Positions 28,535 through 40,435 of a stretch of DNA of 64,000 nucleotides are shown piece after piece. Every line of letters begins with the position of its first letter. Position 1 is the stretch's first letter. A model generated the notes under the pieces. It saw only the letters and a list, made by a program, of their open reading frames with translations, was not told where the DNA came from and did not search any database. Source of the DNA: Sulfurimonas sp. (GTDB lineage Bacteria; Campylobacterota; Campylobacteria; Campylobacterales; Sulfurimonadaceae); NCBI GenBank assembly GCA_030949825.1, contig JAUZSC010000009.1, positions 1 through 64,000 on the forward strand. Direction: 5' to 3'. A program made the translations under genes and the position numbers.

Positions 28535-28570
28535 ATATTTTGCATAATCTTATAAAGTTATGCAAAATAT
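28535..28570. terminator. Long AT-rich hairpin after purB
   Basis: ATATTTTGCATAA (28535-28547) pairs perfectly with TTATGCAAAATAT (28558-28570), 13 bp with a 10-base loop, nine bases after the purB stop. The rest of the 212-base gap to nrdA is AT-rich; no NrdR box was recognised. Confidence 0.6.
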
Positions 28571-28738
28571 TACTCTAAGTTATACATATTCTTCCCTAAC
28601 TTAATCTCAATAATTCTCATTTAGTTTCAGGAAATTTATACATTTCTTTAGATAAAATCAAATCAATAATAGATAATATTTTATTTAAATAGCATGAAAA
28701 TATTTACATAAAATATTGAAAGATTTCTAGGGGAATGA

Positions 28739-31105
28739 ATGATAACAATCATAAAACGAAATGGTAGAACAGAACCACTCGACATAACAAAAATTCAAAA
28801 ATATACCGCTGCTGCTGTTAAAGGTTTGACAAATGTATCGCAAAGTGAGTTAGAGGTAGATGCACAGATTCATTTTCGTGATGGAATAACATCACAAGAG
28901 ATACAACAAACACTTATTAAAACTGCAGTCGATAAGATTGACATAGATGCTCCGAACTGGACATTTGTTGCTTCTCGTCTTTTTATGTTTAACCTCTACC
29001 ATCAAGTAAATAGTTTTACTGGTTACTGCACTTTAGACAAGTATTTTAAACGCGGTGAAAAAGCGGGACGACTTCTTTTAGGTTTAGCAGATATGTATGA
29101 CTTAGAGAGACTCGACAAACATATTAAACCTGAACGAGATATGTTGTTTAACTATCTTGGTGTTAAAACACTTTACGACAGATACCTCATTAAAGATGAA
29201 GATGCTAACCCTATAGAACTTCCTCAACATATGTTTATGGCTATTGCAATGTTCTTAGCACAACGCGAAGAGAACAAACATGAATGGGCTATAAAATTTT
29301 ATGACATGATAAGTCAATTTCAAGTCATGTTAGCTACTCCAACTTTGTCAAATGCTAGAACTACAAGGCATCAACTGAGCTCTTGTTATATCGGCTCAAC
29401 ACCAGATAACATCGAAGGAATATTTGATTCTTACCAAGAGATGGCAATGCTTTCAAAATTCGGTGGTGGAATCGGATGGGATTGGACAGGAATTCGATCT
29501 ATGGGTTCTTTCATTGATGGACACAAAAATGCTGCTGGTGGAACTGTTCCATTTCTAAAAATCACAAATGATATTGCCATAGCAGTTGACCAACTCGGAA
29601 CAAGAAAAGGTGCAATCGCAGTTTATATGGAACCATGGCATATTGATATAAATGACTTTTTAGACCTTAAGAAAAACTCTGGTGAAGAGCGTCGTCGTGC
29701 GCATGATTTATTTCCTTCAATGTGGTTAAACGATTTGTTTATGCAACGCGTTCAAGAAGATGCTATCTGGACACTTTTTGATCCTTATGATGTTAAAGAG
29801 TTAGCAACACTTTATGGTGAAGATTTTAACAAACGCTACACAGAGTTAGAAAAAGATGAAAGTATAATAAGTGAAAAAATCAAAGCTAAAGACCTTTGGA
29901 AAAAGATACTCACATCTTACTTTGAAACTGGTTCACCATTTCTTTGTTTTAAAGATAATGCAAACCGTGCAAATCCTAACAAACACAAGGGTGTTATTCG
30001 AAGTTCAAATCTTTGTACTGAAATTTTTCAAAATACTAATCCTAACCATTATAAAACAAAGTTCATTTTTGAAAATGGAGACTCTATCTCCTACGAAGAA
30101 AATGAGTTAGTAACTGTAGATTCTGGCATAACAAAACCTGCGAAAAAAGTTACAGCACTTGATTCTTTAGGTGGACTTCCAATCTATGTAGTTGAAAAAG
30201 AAAAGGTAAATGGAGATACTGCTGTTTGTAACCTAGCATCTATCAACCTTTCTAAAATCAATACAAAAGACGAGATAAACAGAATCGTGCCTATTGCTGT
30301 TCGATGCTTAGACAATGTTATAGACTTAAATTTTTATCCTGTTGAAAAAGTAAAACGAACAAATATGAAATCTCGCTCAATTGGTTTAGGTGTTATGGGT
30401 GAAGCGCAAATGTTAGCAGAAGCATCTATCACTTGGGGAACGCAGGAACACTTTGATAAGATAGATGAAGTAATGGAAGCTGTTTGTTATAACACAGTAT
30501 CTGCATCATCTGATTTAGCCAAAGAAAAAGGTGCTTATCCTGATTATGAAGGTTCAGACTGGAGTAAAGGAATCATGCCTCAAGACCATGCAAATGCTGA
30601 AGTTATCAATCTCGTTGACCGTGGTGGACTTTTTGCATCAACCTATGAATGGGATGACTTACGAACAAAGGTAAAGACTCAAGGAATGAGAAACGGTTAT
30701 CTTATGGCAGTTGCTCCAACTTCTTCTATATCTATACTTACAGGAACTACGCAAGCTATTGAGCCTGTGTTTAAAAGAAAATGGTTTGAGGAAAACTTAT
30801 CTGGATTAATTCCAGTCGTTGCTCCTAAACTCTCTCCTGATACTTGGGCATATTATACACCTGCTTATGATTTAAACCAAACCGTTCTCATTCAAGCTGC
30901 TGCCATTCGTCAAAAGTGGATTGACCAAGGACAATCTCTTAATATTTTTGTAACCCTTGATAAAGCAAGCGGAAAGTATTTAAATGAGATTTATATGTTA
31001 GCGTGGAAACTAGGTTTAAAATCTACTTACTACCTTCGTTCACAATCACCAGAAGTTGCTAACGATGTTGAAGACAGAAGCATGGAATGTGTAGGCTGTC
31101 AATAG
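28739..31105 (+). CDS. nrdA: Class I ribonucleotide reductase, large subunit
   Basis: A 788-residue alpha subunit. An N-terminal ATP cone (IIKRNGRTEPLDITKI, about 3-18) supports overall activity control by ATP/dATP. Active-site motifs are SSCYIGS, SSNLCTEIF, AVCNLASINL and MAVAPTSSIS; the C-terminal redox pair is ECVGCQ. Between CTEIF and AVCNLASINL lie about 55 extra residues (FENGDSISYEEN onward). Supplies dNTPs with NrdB, which is encoded 17 kb away. ATG start with AGGGGAA. Confidence 0.95.
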   Translation: MITIIKRNGRTEPLDITKIQKYTAAAVKGLTNVSQSELEVDAQIHFRDGITSQEIQQTLIKTAVDKIDIDAPNWTFVASRLFMFNLYHQVNSFTGYCTLDKYFKRGEKAGRLLLGLADMYDLERLDKHIKPERDMLFNYLGVKTLYDRYLIKDEDANPIELPQHMFMAIAMFLAQREENKHEWAIKFYDMISQFQVMLATPTLSNARTTRHQLSSCYIGSTPDNIEGIFDSYQEMAMLSKFGGGIGWDWTGIRSMGSFIDGHKNAAGGTVPFLKITNDIAIAVDQLGTRKGAIAVYMEPWHIDINDFLDLKKNSGEERRRAHDLFPSMWLNDLFMQRVQEDAIWTLFDPYDVKELATLYGEDFNKRYTELEKDESIISEKIKAKDLWKKILTSYFETGSPFLCFKDNANRANPNKHKGVIRSSNLCTEIFQNTNPNHYKTKFIFENGDSISYEENELVTVDSGITKPAKKVTALDSLGGLPIYVVEKEKVNGDTAVCNLASINLSKINTKDEINRIVPIAVRCLDNVIDLNFYPVEKVKRTNMKSRSIGLGVMGEAQMLAEASITWGTQEHFDKIDEVMEAVCYNTVSASSDLAKEKGAYPDYEGSDWSKGIMPQDHANAEVINLVDRGGLFASTYEWDDLRTKVKTQGMRNGYLMAVAPTSSISILTGTTQAIEPVFKRKWFEENLSGLIPVVAPKLSPDTWAYYTPAYDLNQTVLIQAAAIRQKWIDQGQSLNIFVTLDKASGKYLNEIYMLAWKLGLKSTYYLRSQSPEVANDVEDRSMECVGCQ

Positions 31106-31152
31106 GATGAAACAATCGCATAGATGCAGAGATATTTTAAAAAAGGAATTGT

Positions 31153-31506
31153 ATGAAATACTTAGTAACAGATGATTCTAAACTAGCACGACTAAGTTTA
31201 ATCAAGTCATTAAAATCCCATGTTGGTGATGAAGATATCTATCAAGCTACAAATGGTCAAGAAGCTGTAGAGATTGTTAAAAATGACAAACCGGATATTG
31301 TATTTCTTGATTTAACTATGCCCGTTATGGATGGTTATGAAGCACTTCCTCGTATCCTTGAGCTAAATCCAAAATTAAAAGTAGTTGTTGTCTCAGCAGA
31401 TATTCAAGAACAAGCCAAGACAAAGGTTATAGAACTTGGTGCGCAACTTCATGTTCAAAAGCCTATAAACCCTCAAAAAATGAAAGAAATTTTAGAGATA
31501 CTTTAA
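31153..31506 (+). CDS. Single-domain response regulator (CheY-like)
   Basis: A 117-residue receiver domain with acidic pair DD at 7-8, phospho-acceptor Asp53 in VFLDLTMPVMDGYEAL, Thr/Ser switch residue in VVVSA and Lys in HVQKPINP. No output domain. ATG with AAGGAAT. Its last base is the first base of the next start codon (TAATG), so it forms a unit with the CheC-like phosphatase and histidine kinase that follow. Confidence 0.9.
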   Translation: MKYLVTDDSKLARLSLIKSLKSHVGDEDIYQATNGQEAVEIVKNDKPDIVFLDLTMPVMDGYEALPRILELNPKLKVVVVSADIQEQAKTKVIELGAQLHVQKPINPQKMKEILEIL

Positions 31507-32107
31507 TGAAAATGATAACACTAACAGAAGATGAAAAAGATGCCTTACAAGAGTTAATGAATATAGCTTATGGAAATGCGACAGCCGTTGTGGCTGATAT
31601 GCTCGATGCTTTTGCATCTTTAAGTATTCCAAATATTAAAATCATGCAAACCTCCCAACTCTTAAACGAGCTAAGTTCTTTAAAGGGCGAGAGTTACTTT
31701 TTTTTCTACACAAGCATTTGTTGGTGAGTTCAGTGGAGAAAGTGCCTTTTTTTATTGATAACCAAAGTGCCAAAAATTTAGCTTCGCATCTAGAGCTTGA
31801 GAGTGAAGAAGATTTAGATGATGCAATACTAGAACTAACAAATGTACTAACATCATCTTTAGTAACACGATTAGCGCAGGAGATGTCAACTGCTGTTAAA
31901 TTTTCTTTACCTAACATCAGTAAAATACCCTTAGATGCAATGAATCAAAATGAAATAATTAAGCATTACTCACAAGTAATTGTTATAGACACACAGTTGA
32001 ATTTTGAGGATCAAAAAATAAATGGTGAAATATTTATATTAACAAAGGATGGGTCTATAGAGTGGTTAAAAAATCAATTGAACAGTATTTTAGAAGCATT
32101 GATGTAA
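31506..32107 (+). CDS. cheC: CheC-family CheY-P phosphatase; two apparent frameshifts
   Basis: The frame breaks at T8 (31698-31705) and T7 (31747-31753). Deleting one T at each restores a 199-residue protein. Both CheC phosphatase motifs, D-xxx-E-xx-N followed 22 residues later by Pro, are intact: DALQELMN ... SIP in the N-terminal half and DAILELTN ... SLP in the C-terminal half. It probably dephosphorylates the receiver encoded just upstream. Tail overlaps the kinase start by 46 bases. Frameshifts are most likely sequence errors. Confidence 0.75.
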
Positions 32108-33612
32108 ATAAAATATTAATAGAAAATATTGACAATGGTATTATAATACTTAACACTCAATTAGAAATTATCTATTATAATAAATGGCTAGAACTTCATA
32201 CACACCTTAAAGAAAAAGATATACTTGGTTTGAAGCTAACAAGCATATTTCCAAATATAAAAACTAAAACGCTGCAAAGAAAAATCAAAACAGCTTTGAG
32301 AATGCAAACCCCTACTTTTTACACAGCGAGTATAGCAAAATACCTTATTCCTATAAAAATCAACCAAATTAAAATATCTGATTTTGAACACATGCGTCAA
32401 GATGTAAGCATAATACCTTTTGATCAAGAAAAAAAACCTTGTTGCTTTAATAATAACAGACCAAACTAACATAATAAGTACTCATAACTTACTCCAAGCA
32501 AATATACAAAAAGTAGAAGAATTAAATCGAGAGCTTTTAAGAGAAAGAGAGACAATTGATGAAAAAATAATACTTCTCAAAGTAGATACTTCCTGCATGA
32601 TTACAAATATATCAAAAGCATATACAGAACTTTTAGGCTTCACTCCTGATGACGCAATTGGGCAGTATTTATTTGATTTTGATCAATTTACAATAGACAA
32701 AGAGCTTAATGTAAAAGTGCTAAGGCATATAGAGAAAAAACAAGTTTTAAAATATGAAAAGACAAGTCTTAAAAAAACAGGAGAAGATGTTTGGCTTTTA
32801 AATACCTTAGTTCCTCAGTACAACCAAATGGCAGAGCATATTGGATTTATAATATTTTCAGAGAATATAACAGATGCTAAATTAGTACAAGAACACCAAG
32901 AAAAACTCTTAGAAAATTCTAGAACTGTCGCAATGGGTGAAATGGTGAGTATGATTGCCCATCAATGGAAACAGCCTCTTTCTGTCGTAAATACAATCAT
33001 CGCAACACTAAAAATAAAAAAAAGAACTCAATATTCTTGACAATACAATCGTAAATGAATCCTATGAAAAAATAGAAAGTACCATCAAGTACTTATCTGA
33101 AACTATTGATGATTTTAGAAACTTTTTTAAAATAAACAAAGAACTTAAAACACTAACAGTTAAAAGAATATTTGAAAAGTCGAATCATCTTCTTGAAAAT
33201 GAAATGAAAATAAATAATATAAAATATACCCAAGATATTGATGAAAACTTAATGATTACTACATTTGAAAATGAGCTTATACAAACAATTATAAATATTT
33301 TAAAAAATTCTATTGATGCCTTTAAAGAAAAGCTACAAGAAAATCAAAAACTATCTGTGCTTGTTACAGAAGAAAAAACCCATATAAGTATGGAGATAGA
33401 AGATAATGCCGGAGGAATTCCAAAAGAAATTATTAGAAAAATATTTGAACCTTACTTTTCTACAAAATCTAAAAACGGAACGGGTCTAGGGCTTTATATA
33501 TGTAAGACAATAATACAAGAGCATCTTAAGGGGGGAAATCACGGTGCAAAGTTCAGGAAACACTACAAAAACAATAATAGTATTACCTAAACATTTCTCA
33601 GTTGAGCTTTAG
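32062..33612 (+). CDS. PAS-containing sensor histidine kinase; three apparent frameshifts
   Basis: Breaks occur at A8 (32429-32436), A8 (33016-33023) and G6 (33530-33535), all corrected by removing one base, giving 515 residues. Domains: PAS-like (about 15-120), coiled coil (QKVEELNRELLRERE), second PAS (about 165-280), H-box MGEMVSMIAHQWKQPL (His is the phosphate acceptor), and HATPase with N box NILKNSIDAF, G1 EDNAGGIP and G2 GTGLGLYI. No membrane helix, so cytoplasmic sensing. GTG 32062 is a tentative start. Corrected C-terminus ends PKHFSVEL. Confidence 0.75.
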
Positions 33613-33923
33613 CTCTCAATATATGAACAACAATAGTCTGTAACTGTTTTAATTTTTAAATCAAAAGAAGCATTTGCTGGGACATTAAAACTCTCAGGTG
33701 TGCTAAGCGTTTTCCATTCCTCGCCTGGGAGTTTGATCTCTAGCTCACCACTTAGCATCTCCATTATCTCCGCTTTTGCAGTTGAAAAAGTATATGCACC
33801 CGGAAGCATGATTCCTAAAGACTGCGTAGTCCCATTACTAAGGTTCACAGTGCGACTCGTTACTTTTCCATCATAATAAATATTTGCTTCTTTTACTATA
33901 CTCGCATTTTTAATTTCTGACAT
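33609..33923 (-). CDS. ppnP: Pyrimidine/purine nucleoside phosphorylase PpnP
   Basis: A 104-residue single cupin domain of the UPF0345/YaiE family. The strands TQSLGIMLPGAYTF and EIMEMLSGELEIKLPG, then ESFNVPANASFDLKI, match PpnP closely in order and length. Phosphorolyses several nucleosides to bases and ribose-1-phosphate. Abuts ruvC without a gap and overlaps the corrected kinase end by four bases tail to tail. Confidence 0.88.
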   Translation of the reverse strand: MSEIKNASIVKEANIYYDGKVTSRTVNLSNGTTQSLGIMLPGAYTFSTAKAEIMEMLSGELEIKLPGEEWKTLSTPESFNVPANASFDLKIKTVTDYCCSYIES

Positions 33924-34406
33924 TTATTTTCCTTTTTTTAATTTTACTCTTTGAGAGTGTGTTATAGCCACAGCCATAGCATCTGATATATCCAGTGGTT
34001 TAATCTCTTTTTTAATGTTTAACAATCGCTTTACCATAAAGTTAACCTGCTCTTTAGAAGCCTTTCCCTTGCCTGTAACCGCCTTTTTTACTTGCAGGGC
34101 AGTGTATTCGTTAAACTGACCAAACTCTTGTAAGAGCTTAAGCATTATAGCTCCACGAAATTGCGCTAGCTTTATCGTAGTAGCAGGGTTATGTGCATAA
34201 AAAATATCTTCCATCGCAACTTCGTCTATAGTATGACTGGCAAAGATAGTACTCAAACCCTCAGTCATCTGAGGAATCTGAAACTGTAAATCATCCGCTT
34301 TCATCTTAATAAGACCCGCTTCAAGAAGAGAAATTTTTCCTTTATCTAAAGAAATAATCGCATAACCCATATTTCTTGTTCCGGGGTCTATTCCTAGTAT
34401 GTTCAT
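33924..34406 (-). CDS. ruvC: Holliday junction resolvase RuvC
   Basis: A 160-residue RNase H-fold endonuclease. Catalytic Asp7 in [14 protein letters not shown], Glu in [12 protein letters not shown] (about 65) and the Asp pair in [12 protein letters not shown] (about 139-142). ATG with AGGAAAAAT upstream; a minus-strand TATAAT at 34433-34438. Resolves four-way junctions with RuvAB, which are not in the window. Confidence 0.95.
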   Translation of the reverse strand: MNILGIDPGTRNMGYAIISLDKGKISLLEAGLIKMKADDLQFQIPQMTEGLSTIFASHTIDEVAMEDIFYAHNPATTIKLAQFRGAIMLKLLQEFGQFNEYTALQVKKAVTGKGKASKEQVNFMVKRLLNIKKEIKPLDISDAMAVAITHSQRVKLKKGK

Positions 34407-34470
34407 ATTTTTCCTAAATAACTTTAAAGTACATTATATACAAAAAAATAAAACAATTAATATTTTTTGA

Positions 34471-34476
34471 TATACT
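34471..34476 (+). promoter_or_regulatory. -10 box immediately before the lpxR start
   Basis: TGA-TATACT at 34471-34476 is followed only six bases later by the ATG at 34483, and no Shine-Dalgarno is visible. If used, the transcript would be leaderless or nearly so. Confidence 0.4.
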
Positions 34477-34482
34477 TACATA

Positions 34483-35472
34483 ATGAAAAAATTAATAATC
34501 ACTCTTATAATACTATTAAACCTTAGTCTCTTTGCACAAGATAACTCTCAATGGATTCTAAATAAGGCTAGCCTTTATGTAGACAATGACTTATACTATT
34601 CACAAGACAATAGCTATAGTGCTGGTGAAAGAATATCTTTATCTTTTTATATACCACAAGAAAACTATACTTTATATCAACTACTAGGAAATAATGACAT
34701 ACAAACTGATTCTTACATAGACTTTTCACTTACAAGTCAAATATATACACCTACTGATATTTCAAAATATGATTTAATTCAAGAAGACAGACCTTATGTT
34801 GGTTGGAGTTATATTGAGACTATCGTTTCAAAGGTATCAAAGGATGAGCTGCGTTCCCTTTCTTTAAAGCTTGGAATCATCGGCAAAGCGTCTGGTGCAG
34901 AATGGTTACAAACACATTTACATAGCCTTGGAAACTTTGATGATGTAAACGGTTGGGATAATCAACTAGAAAATGAACTTGGAATTAACCTGGCATACAC
35001 ACAAAAATGGCGTTATGAACTACAAAGTTATAAAGGTTTCCAGAGTACAATAATCCCTTTTGTAAGTGCCGAACTAGGAAATATAGCTATTAATGCTACT
35101 GGGGGCTTTACAAGTAGGTTTGGTTGGAATATACCTAAAGACTTTGGTGTGTCAACTATAAATATGGGAGCTCAAACAAGTACTTCTATATATGGATACA
35201 ATAAAGACTATCTAAATAAAAACTGGTGTTTTAGTTTTAACTTTAGTGCTGCTGGTTCAGCTGTTGCTAAAGATATATTTACCGATGGAAATACATTTAA
35301 TAGTAGCCATTCAGTAGAAAAAGAAAATTTTGTGGGCTATTATGCCTTTGGAGCAAGCCTTCGGTACAAAAATTATATACTAGATTTTATGGAAACTCAT
35401 AATACTAAACAATTTAAATTAGAAAAGAAATCCCACACAGTAGGTACTATTGTACTCACATATATATTTTAA
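34483..35472 (+). CDS. lpxR: LpxR-family outer-membrane lipid A 3'-O-deacylase (DUF2219)
   Basis: A 329-residue predicted beta-barrel with a Sec signal peptide (about 1-18). Family features: NDLYYSQDNSYSAGERIS near the N-terminus, with the Asn-Asp and Ser/Gly pattern of LpxR; QEDRPYVGWSY (about 106-116); and the GxxxGAEWLQTHLHSL stretch with a catalytic-type His. Alternating barrel strands continue to the C-terminal TIVLTYIF ending in Phe. Would trim lipid A acyl chains at the surface. The symbol is by family resemblance. Confidence 0.75.
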   Translation: MKKLIITLIILLNLSLFAQDNSQWILNKASLYVDNDLYYSQDNSYSAGERISLSFYIPQENYTLYQLLGNNDIQTDSYIDFSLTSQIYTPTDISKYDLIQEDRPYVGWSYIETIVSKVSKDELRSLSLKLGIIGKASGAEWLQTHLHSLGNFDDVNGWDNQLENELGINLAYTQKWRYELQSYKGFQSTIIPFVSAELGNIAINATGGFTSRFGWNIPKDFGVSTINMGAQTSTSIYGYNKDYLNKNWCFSFNFSAAGSAVAKDIFTDGNTFNSSHSVEKENFVGYYAFGASLRYKNYILDFMETHNTKQFKLEKKSHTVGTIVLTYIF

Positions 35473-35556
35473 TCACACTATTCACATCAACAAATTAAAG
35501 TTATTCACATACAATTCATGATAGTATTCAAAATATAATTAAAATCAAGGTTTAAT
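35473..35556. other. oriC1: oriC1: DnaA boxes upstream of dnaA
   Basis: The spacer has CTATTCACA (35478-35486) and a perfect TTATTCACA (35501-35509) in the same orientation, then TATAAT (35534-35539) and AAGG (35547-35550) before the GTG of dnaA. It fits the upstream part of a bipartite origin like that of Helicobacter, and DnaA binding here could also autoregulate dnaA. Confidence 0.7.
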
Positions 35557-36861
35557 GTGAATATAGGTCAAGAAGTCATACAACAGTTAAAAGAAGAAAT
35601 TACAGAATCAGAATATAATCGATATATAAAACAGCTTATTTATGATGCTAAAAAATCCACAAGTGATTTAGCTATATTTTATGCATCTAATGCCCTTGTT
35701 CAAAACTGGATACAAAGTAAATACAGTGAAAAAATATCTCATCTTTTTGAAATAAACAATGGTTCTAAGGTAAGTGTTAGAATTACTCAAAAAAATTCTA
35801 CTGAGAGAAGAAAAACAATCAAAAAGATAGAAAAAAAGACAAGCCATTCACTTTTAAATCCTTCCCAAATTTTTGATAACTTTATGGTCGGTGGATCAAA
35901 TCAGTTTGCTTACTCTGCAGTTAAAAGTGTGAGTGAAAATGCAGGAACAAAATACAATCCTCTTTTTATCTACGGTGGTGTAGGTCTTGGCAAGACGCAT
36001 TTAATGCAGTCGGCTGGAAATGTTTTTGAAAATCAAGGTAAAAATGTCATCTACACAACAAGTGAGCAACTTCTTAACGATTTTATACGCCATATTCGTA
36101 ACAAAACTATGGAAAAATTTCAAGAAAAATACCGCAAATGTGATGTACTGCTCATCGACGACATACAGTTTTTAAGTGGAAAAGAAGGAATACAAGAAGA
36201 ATTTTTTCATACCTTTGAAGCACTTAGGGGTGATGGCAAACAAATAATAATGACAGCAGATAAGCACCCTAAAAAAATAGGAGGTCTCCAAGAAAGACTC
36301 CAAAGTAGATTTGAGTGGGGCTTAGTTGCAGATATACAACCTCCTGAACTTGAAACAAAAATAGCCATTATAAAAAGTAAATGTGAAATAAATAAGGTTA
36401 AACTTTCTTCTGATATTATTAACTACATTGCAACCGTAATTGACAATAATGTTCGTGAAATAGAGGGTATACTCTCCCGTTTACAAGCCTATTCACAGCT
36501 TATGCATATAGATATAGACTTAGATTTCACCAAAAATGCTCTCAAAGACCAACTTCAAGAAAAGAAGAAAAATCTAAGCATGGAATCTATTACAAATATT
36601 GTGTCAAAAGATTTAAATATAAAACCTAGTGAAATTCGCTCCAAAGGAAGAAGTAAAAACCTTGTTTATGCTCGAAGAATTGCTATTTATATTTGTAGAG
36701 AATTAACGCAAAATACTATGCCTCAACTTGCACAATATTTTGGTATGAAAGACCACACAGCAATATCGCACACCATTAAAAAAATCAATTCACTTATACA
36801 AACGGATGAAGATTTTAAAACAAAAATAGAAGAACTTTCAAATAAAATAACTTCAAGCTAA
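35557..36861 (+). CDS. dnaA: Chromosomal replication initiator DnaA
   Basis: A 434-residue AAA+ initiator. N-terminal domain I (about 1-80), a short basic linker (TERRKTIKKIEKK), Walker A GGVGLGKTH (140-148), Walker B LLIDDIQFL, sensor motifs, and a C-terminal domain IV helix-turn-helix with the signature MKDHTAISHTIKKI that reads DnaA boxes. GTG start with AAGG upstream. Flanked by box clusters on both sides and followed by dnaN and gyrB. Confidence 0.97.
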   Translation: MNIGQEVIQQLKEEITESEYNRYIKQLIYDAKKSTSDLAIFYASNALVQNWIQSKYSEKISHLFEINNGSKVSVRITQKNSTERRKTIKKIEKKTSHSLLNPSQIFDNFMVGGSNQFAYSAVKSVSENAGTKYNPLFIYGGVGLGKTHLMQSAGNVFENQGKNVIYTTSEQLLNDFIRHIRNKTMEKFQEKYRKCDVLLIDDIQFLSGKEGIQEEFFHTFEALRGDGKQIIMTADKHPKKIGGLQERLQSRFEWGLVADIQPPELETKIAIIKSKCEINKVKLSSDIINYIATVIDNNVREIEGILSRLQAYSQLMHIDIDLDFTKNALKDQLQEKKKNLSMESITNIVSKDLNIKPSEIRSKGRSKNLVYARRIAIYICRELTQNTMPQLAQYFGMKDHTAISHTIKKINSLIQTDEDFKTKIEELSNKITSS

Positions 36862-37032
36862 AAATCTGAAGAAAAAAAAGATATAATAATAAATGTGAAT
36901 AAGTGTGAATTAGGTCAAGTGTATTCATCACATATAAAAAGCCCTTGCATTAGAGTTTTAAAAGTGATTTTCACATATTCACTATGACCTACTACTAACT
37001 ACTAAAAATTATATAATACAATAGGATTTTAT
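36862..37032. other. oriC2: oriC2: origin unwinding region between dnaA and dnaN
   Basis: The 171-base spacer holds a perfect inverted DnaA box (TGTGAATAA, 36894-36902), a one-mismatch box (TGTGAATTA, 36904-36912), a weaker ATATTCACT (36975-36983), then a run of CTA triplets (36989-37004) and an A/T-only stretch leading into TATAAT (37012-37017). Boxes, trios and AT-rich DNA in this order are the known layout of a bacterial unwinding element. AGGA for dnaN is at 37023-37026. Confidence 0.75.
36989..37004. other. DnaA-trio-like element
   Basis: CTACTACTA-A-CTACTA: five CTA triplets (3'-GAT-5' on the other strand), preceded by a box-like ATATTCACT and a short GACC and followed by AAAAATTATATAAT. 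This matches the trio motif on which DnaA filaments load single strands in Bacillus. Confidence 0.65.
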
Positions 37033-38101
37033 ATGAAGATAATTATCTCTAAATCAATCATAGAAAACATTTTAATTCAAGCAGGACCTTTTTTAGAAAA
37101 AAAAGATACTTCTCAAATTACATCACATGTTTTTATAAATGTTTCCAATGCTACTTTAACAATAAAAGCTACTGATTATGAAATAGGTTATTTTATTACT
37201 ACAAACAATGTAAATATAATAGATGATGGTAGTACTACAGCAAATGGTAAAAAACTATTAGACATTATTAGAATTTTAAAAGATGGAGATATTAATCTAG
37301 AAGTTAAAAATGAGATGTTATATATCACTCAAGCACATTCTAACTTTAAACTACCAACATTTTCTCATGAGGATTATCCAGAGTTTCCAAGTTATGAAGG
37401 AAAAAGCCGTATTGCAATAAATTCTTTTTCTCTTATAGAATCTCTAAAAAAAATAACACCTGCAATAGATACTAACAATCCTAAATTTGAGTTAAATGGT
37501 GCACTTATAGATATTAAGCCAGATGCCATTAACTTTGCTTCTACAGATACAAGAAGACTTGCAGTAGCCACAATTCCTAATCATGCAGAGGAAGAATTAT
37601 CAATTATACTTCCAAAAAAAGCTATTGTAGAAATTCAAAAACTATTTTTTAACGATATTGAACTTTATTATGATGAAACAAATTTAATCATTCATTCTGA
37701 TCAGTATACTTTTTTTTACAAAACTCATAAATGGCAAGTTCCCAGAGTATTCTAGAATTATTCCAAAAGAAATAGCCAATAATCTTTTATTACCAAAAGC
37801 AATTATGGTTGATTCTATAAAACAAATAACAACTATTTCAACTGATGTAAAAATAACATTTTTAAACGAAACAATAAGCTTTGAAAGCTTAAGTGATGAT
37901 AATATTGAAGCAAAAACAGAAATAGGCTTTTCAACTGGTTTTACAGAACCTTTTACAATAGCAATCAACAGTAGATATTTATTAGATTTTTTAAACACTA
38001 TAAATAATTCAGAGTTTAACATAGGGCTTAATGAAGGTAACTTACCTTTTATTTTAAGTGATGAAAATTTTAAAACGGTTGTAATGCCGATAGTAATATA
38101 A
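37033..38101 (+). CDS. dnaN: DNA polymerase III sliding clamp; one apparent frameshift
   Basis: The frame is lost at T8 (37710-37717). With one T removed the protein continues as FFTKLINGKFPEYSRIIPKEI, the well-conserved clamp segment, and totals 355 residues with a normal C-terminus (FKTVVMPIVI). Three clamp subdomains of about 120 residues each can be followed. As dnaN is essential and the correction is one base in a homopolymer, a sequence error is far likelier than a pseudogene. Placed 11 bases before gyrB. Confidence 0.9.
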
Positions 38102-38109
38102 GGAAATAA

Positions 38110-40428
<2,319 letters not shown>

Positions 40429-40435
40429 GTAAGAG

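Noticed and set aside
28527..28738. NrdR operator before nrdA
   Set aside because: No pair of NrdR-box-like 16-mers at the expected spacing was found in the spacer.
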